From an uncultured Eubacteriales bacterium (GTDB taxonomy: Bacteria > Bacillota > Clostridia > Lachnospirales > Lachnospiraceae): DNA of 8,354 bases. Position numbers and translations under genes: made by a program. The stretch spans positions 1-8,354 of the forward strand of contig UQZF01000126.1 in the NCBI GenBank assembly GCA_900545455.1. Reading direction: 5' to 3'. The notes under the pieces are model-generated. The model was given only the letters and a program-made list of their open reading frames with translations. It had not been told where the DNA came from and did not search any database. Of this stretch, positions 1-6,976 are shown piece after piece. Position 1 is the stretch's first letter, and the number at the start of each line of letters is the position of its first letter.

Positions 1-1
1 A

Positions 2-979
2 TATTACTATAATTTTAAGAGCGGAGATGCAGCCGCAAGCTTTTACAGAGCACTCTATGATGATGAGCTTTTTGCCGAATTGTGTGATTCGGCGCATATC
101 ACGGGCTCCGAGAATTTAAGCGCAGCTTCCGACATCAGAATACGAATAAGGGATATTGTAAATGAAGCTTACGCGGAATTTTTAAATTCATCCGGAAGTG
201 GTCCCGCAATCACGATAAATCCTTCGGCGCGTGTGTACGAGAAAGGAATAATAAGGGATAATGCGACCGACGTGAACGAGTATAACGGTGTCGGCGACGA
301 GCTCGTCAAGGTTTTATATGACAATTCAAGATGGAGACAGACGATAATAGGCAGTCTTTTGATAGAACTTGAGGATGACTGGATGTATGTTGAGAGAGAA
401 TGGACACCTGTAACCTCTCATTCTCCGATTAATTATGGTTCAATGCGTTTCTCGTACAAGATTAAGTCTGAGGATGAGCTTACCAGAGGAGCGGTTGATA
501 ATATTCTTCTTGGAAAGGGAAGAATCGCTGAGGTCGGAAGTGCATATTACTATGTTGAGAATGAGGACGGCGATAATGCTGAGGATTACATGGTATATGT
601 GTCGAAAGGTGATGTGAGACTCAGCACAACATTAGACGGCAGAGCACCGCGCAAGGGTATACTGATTGTGGATGGTGATGTTGTTGCGGATCAGGATTTT
701 ACCGGATGTATAATTGCTACGGGTGACATCAAGGTTGAGGGAGAAACATACACGGCAGCGCCTGAACTTGTGGAGAATATATTAAAGACGCTTACCGGAG
801 TCAGAGGTTATTTTGACGGCAGTAATGTCGTTGATATAGGAAGGCATGTGGGATACAACGATGGAGCGCATGCCAAGAAGCCTGATGAAGAGGAGAAAGG
901 AAATCTTAACAGCTATCAGGCTTCCGACTGCATCAATATAGCCAACTACAGAAGAAGTGCGGCTTCGGATGCAGAGTAA
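2..979 (+). CDS. PilX-like pilus-assembly protein, C-terminal part (5' end outside window)
   Basis: The frame is open from the first complete codon at base 2, so the true start lies upstream; 325 residues are visible before the TAA at 977-979. I do not recognise a catalytic motif. The visible part is acidic and polar, with no membrane helix. Visible residues about 219-245 (bases 656-736) form a run of alternating hydrophobic residues and glycines (GILIVDGDVV, then FTGCIIATGDIKVEG). This is the pattern of short beta-helix or bactofilin-like strands often found near the C-terminus of PilX-type proteins encoded with type IV minor pilins. The last 50 residues are charged (KKPDEEEKGN) and probably flexible. 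The two minor prepilin genes follow directly, the first starting 22 bp downstream, so this is probably an envelope or pilus-assembly component of the same operon. The N-terminus, which would show whether it has a prepilin helix, is not visible. The PilX label rests mainly on context and the glycine-rich strand pattern. Confidence 0.6.
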   Translation, partial: YYYNFKSGDAAASFYRALYDDELFAELCDSAHITGSENLSAASDIRIRIRDIVNEAYAEFLNSSGSGPAITINPSARVYEKGIIRDNATDVNEYNGVGDELVKVLYDNSRWRQTIIGSLLIELEDDWMYVEREWTPVTSHSPINYGSMRFSYKIKSEDELTRGAVDNILLGKGRIAEVGSAYYYVENEDGDNAEDYMVYVSKGDVRLSTTLDGRAPRKGILIVDGDVVADQDFTGCIIATGDIKVEGETYTAAPELVENILKTLTGVRGYFDGSNVVDIGRHVGYNDGAHAKKPDEEEKGNLNSYQASDCINIANYRRSAASDAE

Positions 980-986
980 AGAAATG

Positions 987-992
987 AAGGAG
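987..992 (+). promoter_or_regulatory. Ribosome binding site deciding the start of the GspH/FimT-like gene
   Basis: AAGGAG lies 9 nt before the ATG at 1002. The frame is open further upstream, with a GTG at 957 that would overlap the previous gene by 23 bp and an ATG at 984. Neither has a comparable site in front of it. Starting at 1002 also leaves a seven-residue leader ending in RG, the usual short prepilin leader. Confidence 0.75.
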
Positions 993-1001
993 TATGCCGA
1001 T

Positions 1002-1547
1002 ATGGATAACAGGGACAGAGGCTTTTCACTAATTGAATTATTGGTAGTCATTGCCATTCTCGGTATATTTATCGGTGCATCCTTTGCGACGGTAGGGCTT
1101 GTACAGGCAGGCAATATGACAAGCGTAACGAAGAATATGGCTTCGGGTATGCAGGAGACTAGGCAGAAGACCATGACGCAGAACCTTGCGAGCGGTTTTT
1201 CGTTCTCGGTTGCCATTGATGCTGAACAGAATGCGAGCATGACCATAACGAAGAATGCCGTAAAAAATGCTGCGGGGGATGTAACGGCTCCTGCCGTGAA
1301 CACGACGACAGAACTGAAAAAATGCAGCCTTTACTACTCAGACAATGGGGCTGAGGAAGCGGAGATAAGCGGTTTTGTTATGACGTTTGATGCATCTACG
1401 GGAGCGATAAAGAACTTAGAGTATACGCTTGCTTCAGGAGGAACCGTAAACCAGCAGTCGGGAAACGGTGTTATCAGGGCAAGACACGGCAAAAAAGAGA
1501 GTGAGCTTACGATTTTTTTCGCAACGGGAAAATATGAAGTGAAATAG
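1002..1547 (+). CDS. GspH/FimT-like type IV minor prepilin
   Basis: A protein of 181 residues that is probably exported and built into a type IV pilus or pseudopilus as a minor subunit. The N-terminus MDNRDRG followed by FSLIELLVVIAILGIF is a textbook class III (prepilin) signal: a short charged leader, Gly at -1, a methylatable Phe at +1, Glu at +5, and a hydrophobic helix of about 20 residues that serves as membrane anchor and then as pilus core. A prepilin peptidase of the PilD/ComC type would cut after Gly7. After the helix comes a polar amphipathic stretch (NMTSVTKNMASGMQETRQK) and then a beta-rich C-terminal domain, with a single cysteine in KKCSLYYSD. Size and layout fit GspH/FimT minor pilins, which prime fibre assembly, and some FimT proteins bind DNA; the exact subtype is less sure than the prepilin call. 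It lies 22 bp after the PilX-like gene and 11 bp before a second prepilin gene, so co-transcription is likely. Confidence 0.88.
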   Translation: MDNRDRGFSLIELLVVIAILGIFIGASFATVGLVQAGNMTSVTKNMASGMQETRQKTMTQNLASGFSFSVAIDAEQNASMTITKNAVKNAAGDVTAPAVNTTTELKKCSLYYSDNGAEEAEISGFVMTFDASTGAIKNLEYTLASGGTVNQQSGNGVIRARHGKKESELTIFFATGKYEVK

Positions 1548-1552
1548 AGAGG
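1547..1552 (+). promoter_or_regulatory. Ribosome binding site of the PilW/PulJ-like prepilin gene
   Basis: GAGAGG starts at the last base of the preceding stop codon and lies 6 nt before the ATG at 1559. It favours this start over the in-frame ATG at 1574, which has no site in front of it. The overlap with the upstream stop suggests coupled translation. Confidence 0.6.
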
Positions 1553-1558
1553 TTATAT

Positions 1559-2206
1559 ATGGATGATTCTAAGATGAATAAACAGAATATAGTCTCGGAT
1601 AACAGGGGCATAACACTCATTGAACTTCTTATAGGAATTGCCATAATGGGTATAGTTTCCTCGATGATTTCTGTTATAATGGTTGGAGGAACGAATTTTT
1701 TCAGGAATCAGAGTGCGACGATTGATTTGCAGAACGATTCACAGCTTATAACTTCCTCAATGTCTGCCGCAATACTTGAGGGCACTGATTTCACATTGCA
1801 GGAGAAACATATGGATGGAAGAACTGTTCTGTATTTTACTACAGGTACGGCACCTGCCGAGGGTGAGAGCAGTGTGGCAAGGCAGTATATATGGGTGGAG
1901 GAGAGTCCTTTTGGTGACAAGAACTATTTATACATATATGATGCCGGGGCGGTAGTTGACTATAATAAGGGAAACTGTCTGTCGGAGCTTGTGACATACC
2001 TTGATATTAGTGCAAAAGCGATGGAAACCTCCACGGATGCCTCGGGTGATACGACATACGCATATAACACTGTGAAGGAAGCTTCAAGGGTTGACAGTAT
2101 ATGCGTGAACTTCACGCTTGCCAATTCCAAGGATGAGGTAACACAGAGCATAGAGATTAAGCCAAGAAATACATCGGCAGGATATAAGAAGCTTTATGCC
2201 GAATAA
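1559..2206 (+). CDS. PilW/PulJ-like type IV minor prepilin
   Basis: A protein of 215 residues with a second class III signal. A 17-residue polar leader ends in NRG, then comes ITLIELLIGIAIMGIVSSM with Glu at +5; cleavage is predicted after Gly17. The leader is longer than in the neighbouring prepilin. Behind the helix (about residues 18-42) lies a long polar helix-like stretch (FFRNQSATIDLQNDSQLI) and then a beta-rich domain. This length and layout fit PilW/PulJ/ComGF-type minor pilins, which sit with GspH/FimT-like partners in a tip-priming complex. Two cysteines, about residues 140 and 182, lie in the exported domain and could form a disulfide. The gene starts 11 bp after the previous stop and is followed after 39 bp by the large secreted-protein gene. 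The prepilin assignment is firm; the subtype is inferred from size and neighbours. Confidence 0.86.
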   Translation: MDDSKMNKQNIVSDNRGITLIELLIGIAIMGIVSSMISVIMVGGTNFFRNQSATIDLQNDSQLITSSMSAAILEGTDFTLQEKHMDGRTVLYFTTGTAPAEGESSVARQYIWVEESPFGDKNYLYIYDAGAVVDYNKGNCLSELVTYLDISAKAMETSTDASGDTTYAYNTVKEASRVDSICVNFTLANSKDEVTQSIEIKPRNTSAGYKKLYAE

Positions 2207-2230
2207 TATACGGACGGAACACTATTTTTG

Positions 2231-2235
2231 AAGGA
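2231..2235 (+). promoter_or_regulatory. Ribosome binding site of the large secreted-protein gene
   Basis: AAGGA lies 10 nt before the ATG at 2246. The frame can be read from a TTG at 2228, but that TTG overlaps this site. The next ATG at 2252 is 16 nt away, which is too far, so 2246 is preferred. Confidence 0.6.
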
Positions 2236-2245
2236 AAGTGAGCGG

Positions 2246-5200
2246 ATGTCTATGAAAAACATGAAATTCATGAAAAATGTCGGAAAAAGAATAGGAGCGT
2301 TTGCGCTTGCGCTTGTGACGGCAGTGTCGATTACGCCGATGCAGAAAGTTCAGGCAGGAAGGAATGCTGTTGTGAATGCGGCTGTGGACGACAGCGTTCA
2401 GAGAGCCGTAAATGCGGGACTTAAGAACAATTTTAACAGTGACAGTGTCATAAGAGCCGTGCTTGACAATATTGAGGAGCTTCCTCAGTACGGTAATTCA
2501 GGCTTTACGTCACTTGAACGGGGAACCGTCGAGCGCCCGTTCGTCATTCTTGAGATTGTTCCTGCCGAGGAGTGCGGTGAGTACGGCTATCTTGTGTCGG
2601 GGTGTGAGCCTGTCCGCGTGGAGGACATGTTCGGAGGTGATAAGCTCACATCTATTGCAAGCATGAACACTTGTGATGTCAGGCAGATAAGCGAAAATAC
2701 ATATTTCTTTGAGGACGAGAAGGAAGGTCAGAGAAAGTATTACGCTAATTTCAGCGAGTCGAACTGGAATTACAGGGTCAATGAGGCGAGCAAAAACGAG
2801 ATTACGCACAATGGCTATTACGAGTATGTAGGTGATGGAAACGGCTGCTTCAGTCTTATTGATGCCGCGGCTCTCACCATGAAGAAGGTGGGAGAGGGAA
2901 AAGGCTCCTATATATGGCATACAATCAACAGCTTTGAAGCTTCAGACTATTCCGGTATTGCATTTGACGGAAGCATGGCTGATACCGGAGCTGCCAAGGG
3001 CGCGAGAATATACACAACCAGAGTCAGCAGCACGGCGGATAAGGTTGTCAATGTGGCACAGTACTACTACTCATACAAGAATAAGGAGCTGTTTTTGACA
3101 GATACGCTTATCATGTCACAGGAGGCTGCCTCGAAGTATTCATGCGTGATTAAGACGATAACTGCCGATGAACTCAATGCGGAACCGGACTGGGTTGACT
3201 ATGCCGACCTTATATATATATTCCCGGGAAATCATATGGATGCGGTTATCAATATATGGAAGGACAAGGTTGCGGGCGAACCTGCCAGCCGTCTCGGACA
3301 TACATCGACTAAGACATCATATCCGCTCAACAGCTTTGAGGTTAATGATATATCGGCAACGGTTGCTTTAAAGATATTTGACAGGGTATCGGCGACCAAG
3401 AACTTTGCCTCCATTATAATCGATAACAGACTCTATGATCTGAGTCAGGGTACATACACATCGCTTTCTAAGAGCAGCAGGGCTCCGGTGATGAATGTGT
3501 ACGACTGGAATCTTAGAGATACCGGAAAGGATTACACGATTCCGGGAGGAACCAGCAAAAACAATGTCTATAAGATGTGCATGATGCTCATTTCACTTAA
3601 TCCTAATCTCGTAAGGCAGTTGTACTTACAGCCCGGAAGTGAGATAATCAAGGATGTGAACGGAACGCTTGTCGATACACTCCATGAAGGAGCTGCTGCC
3701 GAGTACTGGTCGGGATACACATTACAGCTTGTTGACAGTGCCTATACGGGTGATGTATACAGCTACTCGACTAAGTACGACAACTGGATTGCAACAGGAA
3801 GCTGCGGAAATCTGAGCGAGCAGAAATTCAAGACATTTGTAAGTGACCATATATACACATACAACGGTAACAGCAGTGTTGCCATGAACTTTGTGAGCGG
3901 GGCATATAATTCCGGACTTATCGGTTCGGATAAGCAGACCAACACATGGGGCGGAACGGATTATATATATACTGACTTTAGGGAACATCTTGCGGATACG
4001 GCAGACAGGACGGGATACGACGAGACAGTCGGTGCGGATTCATCCGATGCCGTGCGATATATTCTCGGGGTGGCAGGAAAGAATCCGTACTTTGGGGATG
4101 ACAGGACACTCAAGGTTCTTGATATTGAGCCGGGTGTGGGACTTGACGCTGCAAGTAAGCCTGACTGGGTTCTCACAGCTAACTATATAAGAAAGCTGCT
4201 TCCTGATTATGCTGGAAAAATAGAGATAACACATCAGACAACGGCTGAGTTCATAGGCAAAATTGAAGACTTGAACAGTGAGTACAATCTTATATATGTA
4301 GGACTTGATACCGGAGCATTCAATACAAGAAACAATGCACAGGTAATCTTTAACAATGGTTCAAGCACATGGGGAAATACCATAACTGACTTTAATGACA
4401 ACAGTCTTGACGGAAAAGTATATTTCCATGTCGGAGATAAGATGGTATCATCATGCTACACGGGAGGTAATCGTAACCGCTCGGTTAAGTTCCTCTACAA
4501 TGTGGGCACGGGAAGCGTTGTCAACAGTGAGGAACTCAGATTCCCGGGTAACGATATAACGAATATAAAGAAGCAGGAGCTTATAAGCTATATACAGGCA
4601 GGCAGACCGATTGTCACGGAGCAGTATCTGTACAATCTTGAAAAGTTCTTTATTGATGAGAACTCAAATATATACAGCCTGGTGAACAGCTATAGGAACA
4701 CTGCTGATTCGGTAAACGGAATTTATGTCTCAACGGACACAAAGAGAATGCAGAGCGCGGTTAGAAATCAGGCACAGGGTGTGACGTTTACATCAATGCC
4801 GGCTCTCTATAACGGAAACACTGTAAACAGCTCGAATCCGGCAATATCCAATCCGAATTATCTGCCGACGAACTCGGATGGCAACGCTTACATGGAATAT
4901 CGTTTCAACGTGGCTGACAGCGGGTACAATTACCGCATATATGTGGATCAGGACAGAGACAGTAAGTTCACGGTTTCTGAGGTTGTGAAGGAGGGCACTG
5001 CATCGGTCGGTGAGAACATCTGCACTTATGATGTTGCATCGAGCATTGTCGGAATTGTACAGTGGAAGATTGAAGTATACAGACTTGATAATTCCAACAT
5101 AAGATACACGCAGACAGGTTCCTCGGCGGTCAAGATCCGCTCTACCGATGAGAAGAAGCAGCTCAAGGTTCTCCAGATTATGCCAAAGAATGACAGCAGC

Positions 5201-6820
5201 CTGTTGAACCTTCAGACGGATAAACTTTTTAAGGACAGATACAGCAATCTCAACGACTTTGAAGTTACGGTAAGAACCATTACATGGAATGATTTTGAAA
5301 AGTTCTTTGCGGGAAGCGGCTTCTCGTTCGATTTATCGGAGGAGATAAGCAGCACGAACCCTGAATCCGAGGCACTTGCCGCGGCATCCGATGAGTACGA
5401 TTCTCACGGAAGGGTAATTAAGTCAGAGCTTGACGGCAAGGAGATAGGAAAGCTGAGCTCCTACAATATGATTATCGTGGGCTTCGGCGACAGCTACGGA
5501 AAGGTTGATTTGAGCGACGACAACGGCGCAACAGAGTATCTGCAGTACTACACGAAGCTTGGAAAGAGCATACTCTACACGCACGACATAACATCGATGT
5601 ACAATCTGAAGGATTTGAACGGCAGCAAGGTGTTTGGTTACACGGCGAACGCGATGATGCGTGACATAATGGGTATGAACAGATACCGTGCCGTGAGCAG
5701 CGAGCTGAGCAACGCCATGAGGGATGCGCTCATAAGGTATCAGAGCACGGGAACCTATGACGATGTTGCAACCGACCAGAAGCAGGGCTTCACATACTAT
5801 GCGATGAAGCGACTCGGATGGACGAATGCGGGCTACAATGCTAACTCGGGCAATAAGCTTCCGTACAGATACATGATAACAAATCCGCAGGGCAATGCCG
5901 TTATAAGCGAGAACTTTATATCACAGACTACGGGCTTCGGTAACACGAACGACATAACGACTACGGCTACGAAAGTCAATGAGGGACAGATAACGACGTA
6001 TCCTTATGCGATATCGGATGTCCTTCCTATTGCGTCGACGCATGCACAGTGGTATCAGCTCAATATGGAAGACCCTGAGGTTACTGTATGGTACTGCTTA
6101 TCTGATCCTCTCGCGAGCGGTAATTCGGGAACCGGAAGTGCAAGAAGCACTGCCTCAGCGGGAAGCGGGGACGGAAGCGCACTTACATACGGTGTATCGC
6201 CTAACGATGCAGCTAACAACTACTATATCTACAGCAAGGGGAATATATTCTATTCAGGTGTAGGTCATTCAAAGGTCAACGGTGACATGGAGGCTAAGCT
6301 TTTCGTCAACACAATGATTGCGGCATACAGAATAAGCTACGATACGCCTGCCGTAAAGATAGAGAGGGCGGAACTTACCGCATCGACGGGAAGTTCGATG
6401 GACAGTGCGTATGACCTTAATGTCGATAAGCTGAGCGACAGTGATTATTCTGCGGATGTGCCTGACGAGTACGCTGATTATGTCCGTATTTACTTCAGAC
6501 CTGAGGATATGAGCTTCTCCAACAATATGGATGTCCGTATATCCTATGCAAAGAAAGATGGAACGAGAGGATATATATCAGAGATATGGACGGCTGAGGC
6601 GGATGCCGATGAGGCGGCAGGTACAGCGCACGCGGCAAAAGCGGCTGACAATTACTTCGGTTCATTGAAGAACAACAGGCTCTATTATTTCTATTATCCG
6701 AAGTCGGATATGAGAAATGTGGGTGACACATTCATGTTCGAGGTAAACAATAACCGTTCATCGGATGTTGGACTTACATACCTTAAGATGAATCTGCAGA
6801 CATTGTATTATCTTGATTAA
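2246..6820 (+). CDS. Very large secreted DUF5057-like protein with three Rossmann-like units, last gene of the pilin operon
   Basis: A protein of 1524 residues. Residues 1-37 are a Sec signal peptide: a Lys-rich start, the core IGAFALALVTAVSI, and probable cleavage after VQA. No LPXTG motif, C-terminal helix or lipobox is visible, so it is either released or held by partners. The segment from about residue 97 (RPFVILEIVP, then GYLVSGCEPV) resembles DUF5057 proteins of Clostridia as I remember them; no search was possible. Three units open with the same strand motif: FVILEIVP (99-106), LKVLDIEP (622-629) and LKVLQIMP (973-980). Each is followed by a second buried strand: DLIYIFPGN (from 321), YNLIYVGLD (680-688) and YNMIIVGFGD (1073-1082). 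Unit 3 ends with YYIYSKGNIFYSGVGHS (1326-1342), very like the GkGRVFYTxxGH signature of ThuA domains. Residues 901-912 form an EF-hand-like loop. A Ser/Gly-rich linker spans 1291-1312, and the C-terminus is beta-rich. No catalytic triad was recognised. The gene starts 39 bp after the PilW-like gene with no intervening terminator and ends in tandem stops (TAATAA) just before the operon terminator. A pilus-associated adhesin or tip role is inference. Confidence 0.8.
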   Translation: MSMKNMKFMKNVGKRIGAFALALVTAVSITPMQKVQAGRNAVVNAAVDDSVQRAVNAGLKNNFNSDSVIRAVLDNIEELPQYGNSGFTSLERGTVERPFVILEIVPAEECGEYGYLVSGCEPVRVEDMFGGDKLTSIASMNTCDVRQISENTYFFEDEKEGQRKYYANFSESNWNYRVNEASKNEITHNGYYEYVGDGNGCFSLIDAAALTMKKVGEGKGSYIWHTINSFEASDYSGIAFDGSMADTGAAKGARIYTTRVSSTADKVVNVAQYYYSYKNKELFLTDTLIMSQEAASKYSCVIKTITADELNAEPDWVDYADLIYIFPGNHMDAVINIWKDKVAGEPASRLGHTSTKTSYPLNSFEVNDISATVALKIFDRVSATKNFASIIIDNRLYDLSQGTYTSLSKSSRAPVMNVYDWNLRDTGKDYTIPGGTSKNNVYKMCMMLISLNPNLVRQLYLQPGSEIIKDVNGTLVDTLHEGAAAEYWSGYTLQLVDSAYTGDVYSYSTKYDNWIATGSCGNLSEQKFKTFVSDHIYTYNGNSSVAMNFVSGAYNSGLIGSDKQTNTWGGTDYIYTDFREHLADTADRTGYDETVGADSSDAVRYILGVAGKNPYFGDDRTLKVLDIEPGVGLDAASKPDWVLTANYIRKLLPDYAGKIEITHQTTAEFIGKIEDLNSEYNLIYVGLDTGAFNTRNNAQVIFNNGSSTWGNTITDFNDNSLDGKVYFHVGDKMVSSCYTGGNRNRSVKFLYNVGTGSVVNSEELRFPGNDITNIKKQELISYIQAGRPIVTEQYLYNLEKFFIDENSNIYSLVNSYRNTADSVNGIYVSTDTKRMQSAVRNQAQGVTFTSMPALYNGNTVNSSNPAISNPNYLPTNSDGNAYMEYRFNVADSGYNYRIYVDQDRDSKFTVSEVVKEGTASVGENICTYDVASSIVGIVQWKIEVYRLDNSNIRYTQTGSSAVKIRSTDEKKQLKVLQIMPKNDSSLLNLQTDKLFKDRYSNLNDFEVTVRTITWNDFEKFFAGSGFSFDLSEEISSTNPESEALAAASDEYDSHGRVIKSELDGKEIGKLSSYNMIIVGFGDSYGKVDLSDDNGATEYLQYYTKLGKSILYTHDITSMYNLKDLNGSKVFGYTANAMMRDIMGMNRYRAVSSELSNAMRDALIRYQSTGTYDDVATDQKQGFTYYAMKRLGWTNAGYNANSGNKLPYRYMITNPQGNAVISENFISQTTGFGNTNDITTTATKVNEGQITTYPYAISDVLPIASTHAQWYQLNMEDPEVTVWYCLSDPLASGNSGTGSARSTASAGSGDGSALTYGVSPNDAANNYYIYSKGNIFYSGVGHSKVNGDMEAKLFVNTMIAAYRISYDTPAVKIERAELTASTGSSMDSAYDLNVDKLSDSDYSADVPDEYADYVRIYFRPEDMSFSNNMDVRISYAKKDGTRGYISEIWTAEADADEAAGTAHAAKAADNYFGSLKNNRLYYFYYPKSDMRNVGDTFMFEVNNNRSSDVGLTYLKMNLQTLYYLD
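4946..4981 (+). other. EF-hand-like calcium-binding loop encoded in the large secreted protein
   Basis: Residues 901-912 read DQDRDSKFTVSE. Asp at loop positions 1, 3 and 5, a hydrophobic residue at 8 and Glu at 12 match the canonical 12-residue EF-hand loop. The usual Gly at position 6 is Ser. The loop sits between beta strands (YRIYV before, VVKEG after) rather than between clear helices, as in calcium loops of extracellular beta domains. Binding itself is inferred. Confidence 0.55.
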
Positions 6821-6842
6821 TAAATAAAATTGTAATCTAAAG

Positions 6843-6880
6843 ATGCAGTTCCGGCCGTGAAGGCAGGGGCTGCATTTTTT
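6843..6880 (+). terminator. Rho-independent terminator of the pilin operon
   Basis: ATGCAGTTCC (6843-6852) pairs with GGGGCTGCAT (6866-6875) in a 10-bp stem with two G-U pairs. GCC and GGC can add a small inner stem in the loop. Six T residues follow (6875-6880). It lies 22 bp after the stop of the large gene, where an operon end is expected. Confidence 0.88.
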
Positions 6881-6886
6881 GATATG

Positions 6887-6911
6887 AAATATTAAATTGA
6901 GTTTAATATTT
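6887..6911. repeat. Perfect 10-bp inverted repeat, possible operator
   Basis: AAATATTAAA (6887-6896) is the exact reverse complement of TTTAATATTT (6902-6911), separated by TTGAG. It is AT-only, so it would be a weak RNA stem and is unlikely to terminate transcription, and a terminator already lies just upstream. It covers the -35 box of the promoter at 6897-6925, the usual placing of an operator for a dimeric repressor. No regulator family is recognised from the sequence. Confidence 0.55.
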
Positions 6912-6925
6912 ATTCGATTTATAAT
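6897..6925 (+). promoter_or_regulatory. Sigma-70-type promoter upstream of comM (P1)
   Basis: TTGAGT at 6897-6902, a 17-nt spacer, and a consensus TATAAT at 6920-6925. The -35 box matches TTGACA at 4 of 6 positions. The expected transcription start is around 6932, giving a leader of about 180 nt before the comM ATG. It lies between the operon terminator and the next gene, where a promoter is needed. Confidence 0.6.
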
Positions 6926-6942
6926 CATTATTGAATTTGATG

Positions 6943-6971
6943 TTGTCAAAAATGATATAGTGTGTTATGTT
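6943..6971 (+). promoter_or_regulatory. Second possible promoter upstream of comM (P2, extended -10)
   Basis: TTGTCA at 6943-6948, a 17-nt spacer, and TATGTT at 6966-6971 preceded by TGT, which gives an extended -10 (TGn). The -35 box matches 5 of 6 consensus bases and the -10 box matches 4 of 6. The start would fall near 6978, at the foot of the long hairpin. In this AT-rich stretch one of the two promoter calls may be chance. Confidence 0.45.
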
Positions 6972-6976
6972 AAACG

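Noticed and set aside
957..1001. An upstream GTG start for the GspH/FimT-like gene
   Set aside because: It would overlap the PilX-like gene and give a 22-residue leader. The AAGGAG site at 987-992 fits only the ATG at 1002.
782..1303. A 173-codon open frame on the - strand with hydrophobic stretches
   Set aside because: It is antisense to the end of the PilX-like gene and the prepilin gene. Its hydrophobic look comes from reading those codons backwards.
1513..1519. A run of seven T residues near the end of the GspH/FimT-like gene as a phase-variation tract
   Set aside because: It is short, ordinary for AT-rich DNA and only about ten codons from the stop. Slippage there would have little clear effect.
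2510..2920. A 136-codon open frame on the - strand
   Set aside because: It is fully inside the large secreted-protein gene, with no ribosome site or recognisable domain.
6887..6911. The AT palindrome as a second terminator of the pilin operon
   Set aside because: The stem contains no GC pairs and is not followed by a proper T tract, and a strong terminator already stands at 6843-6880.
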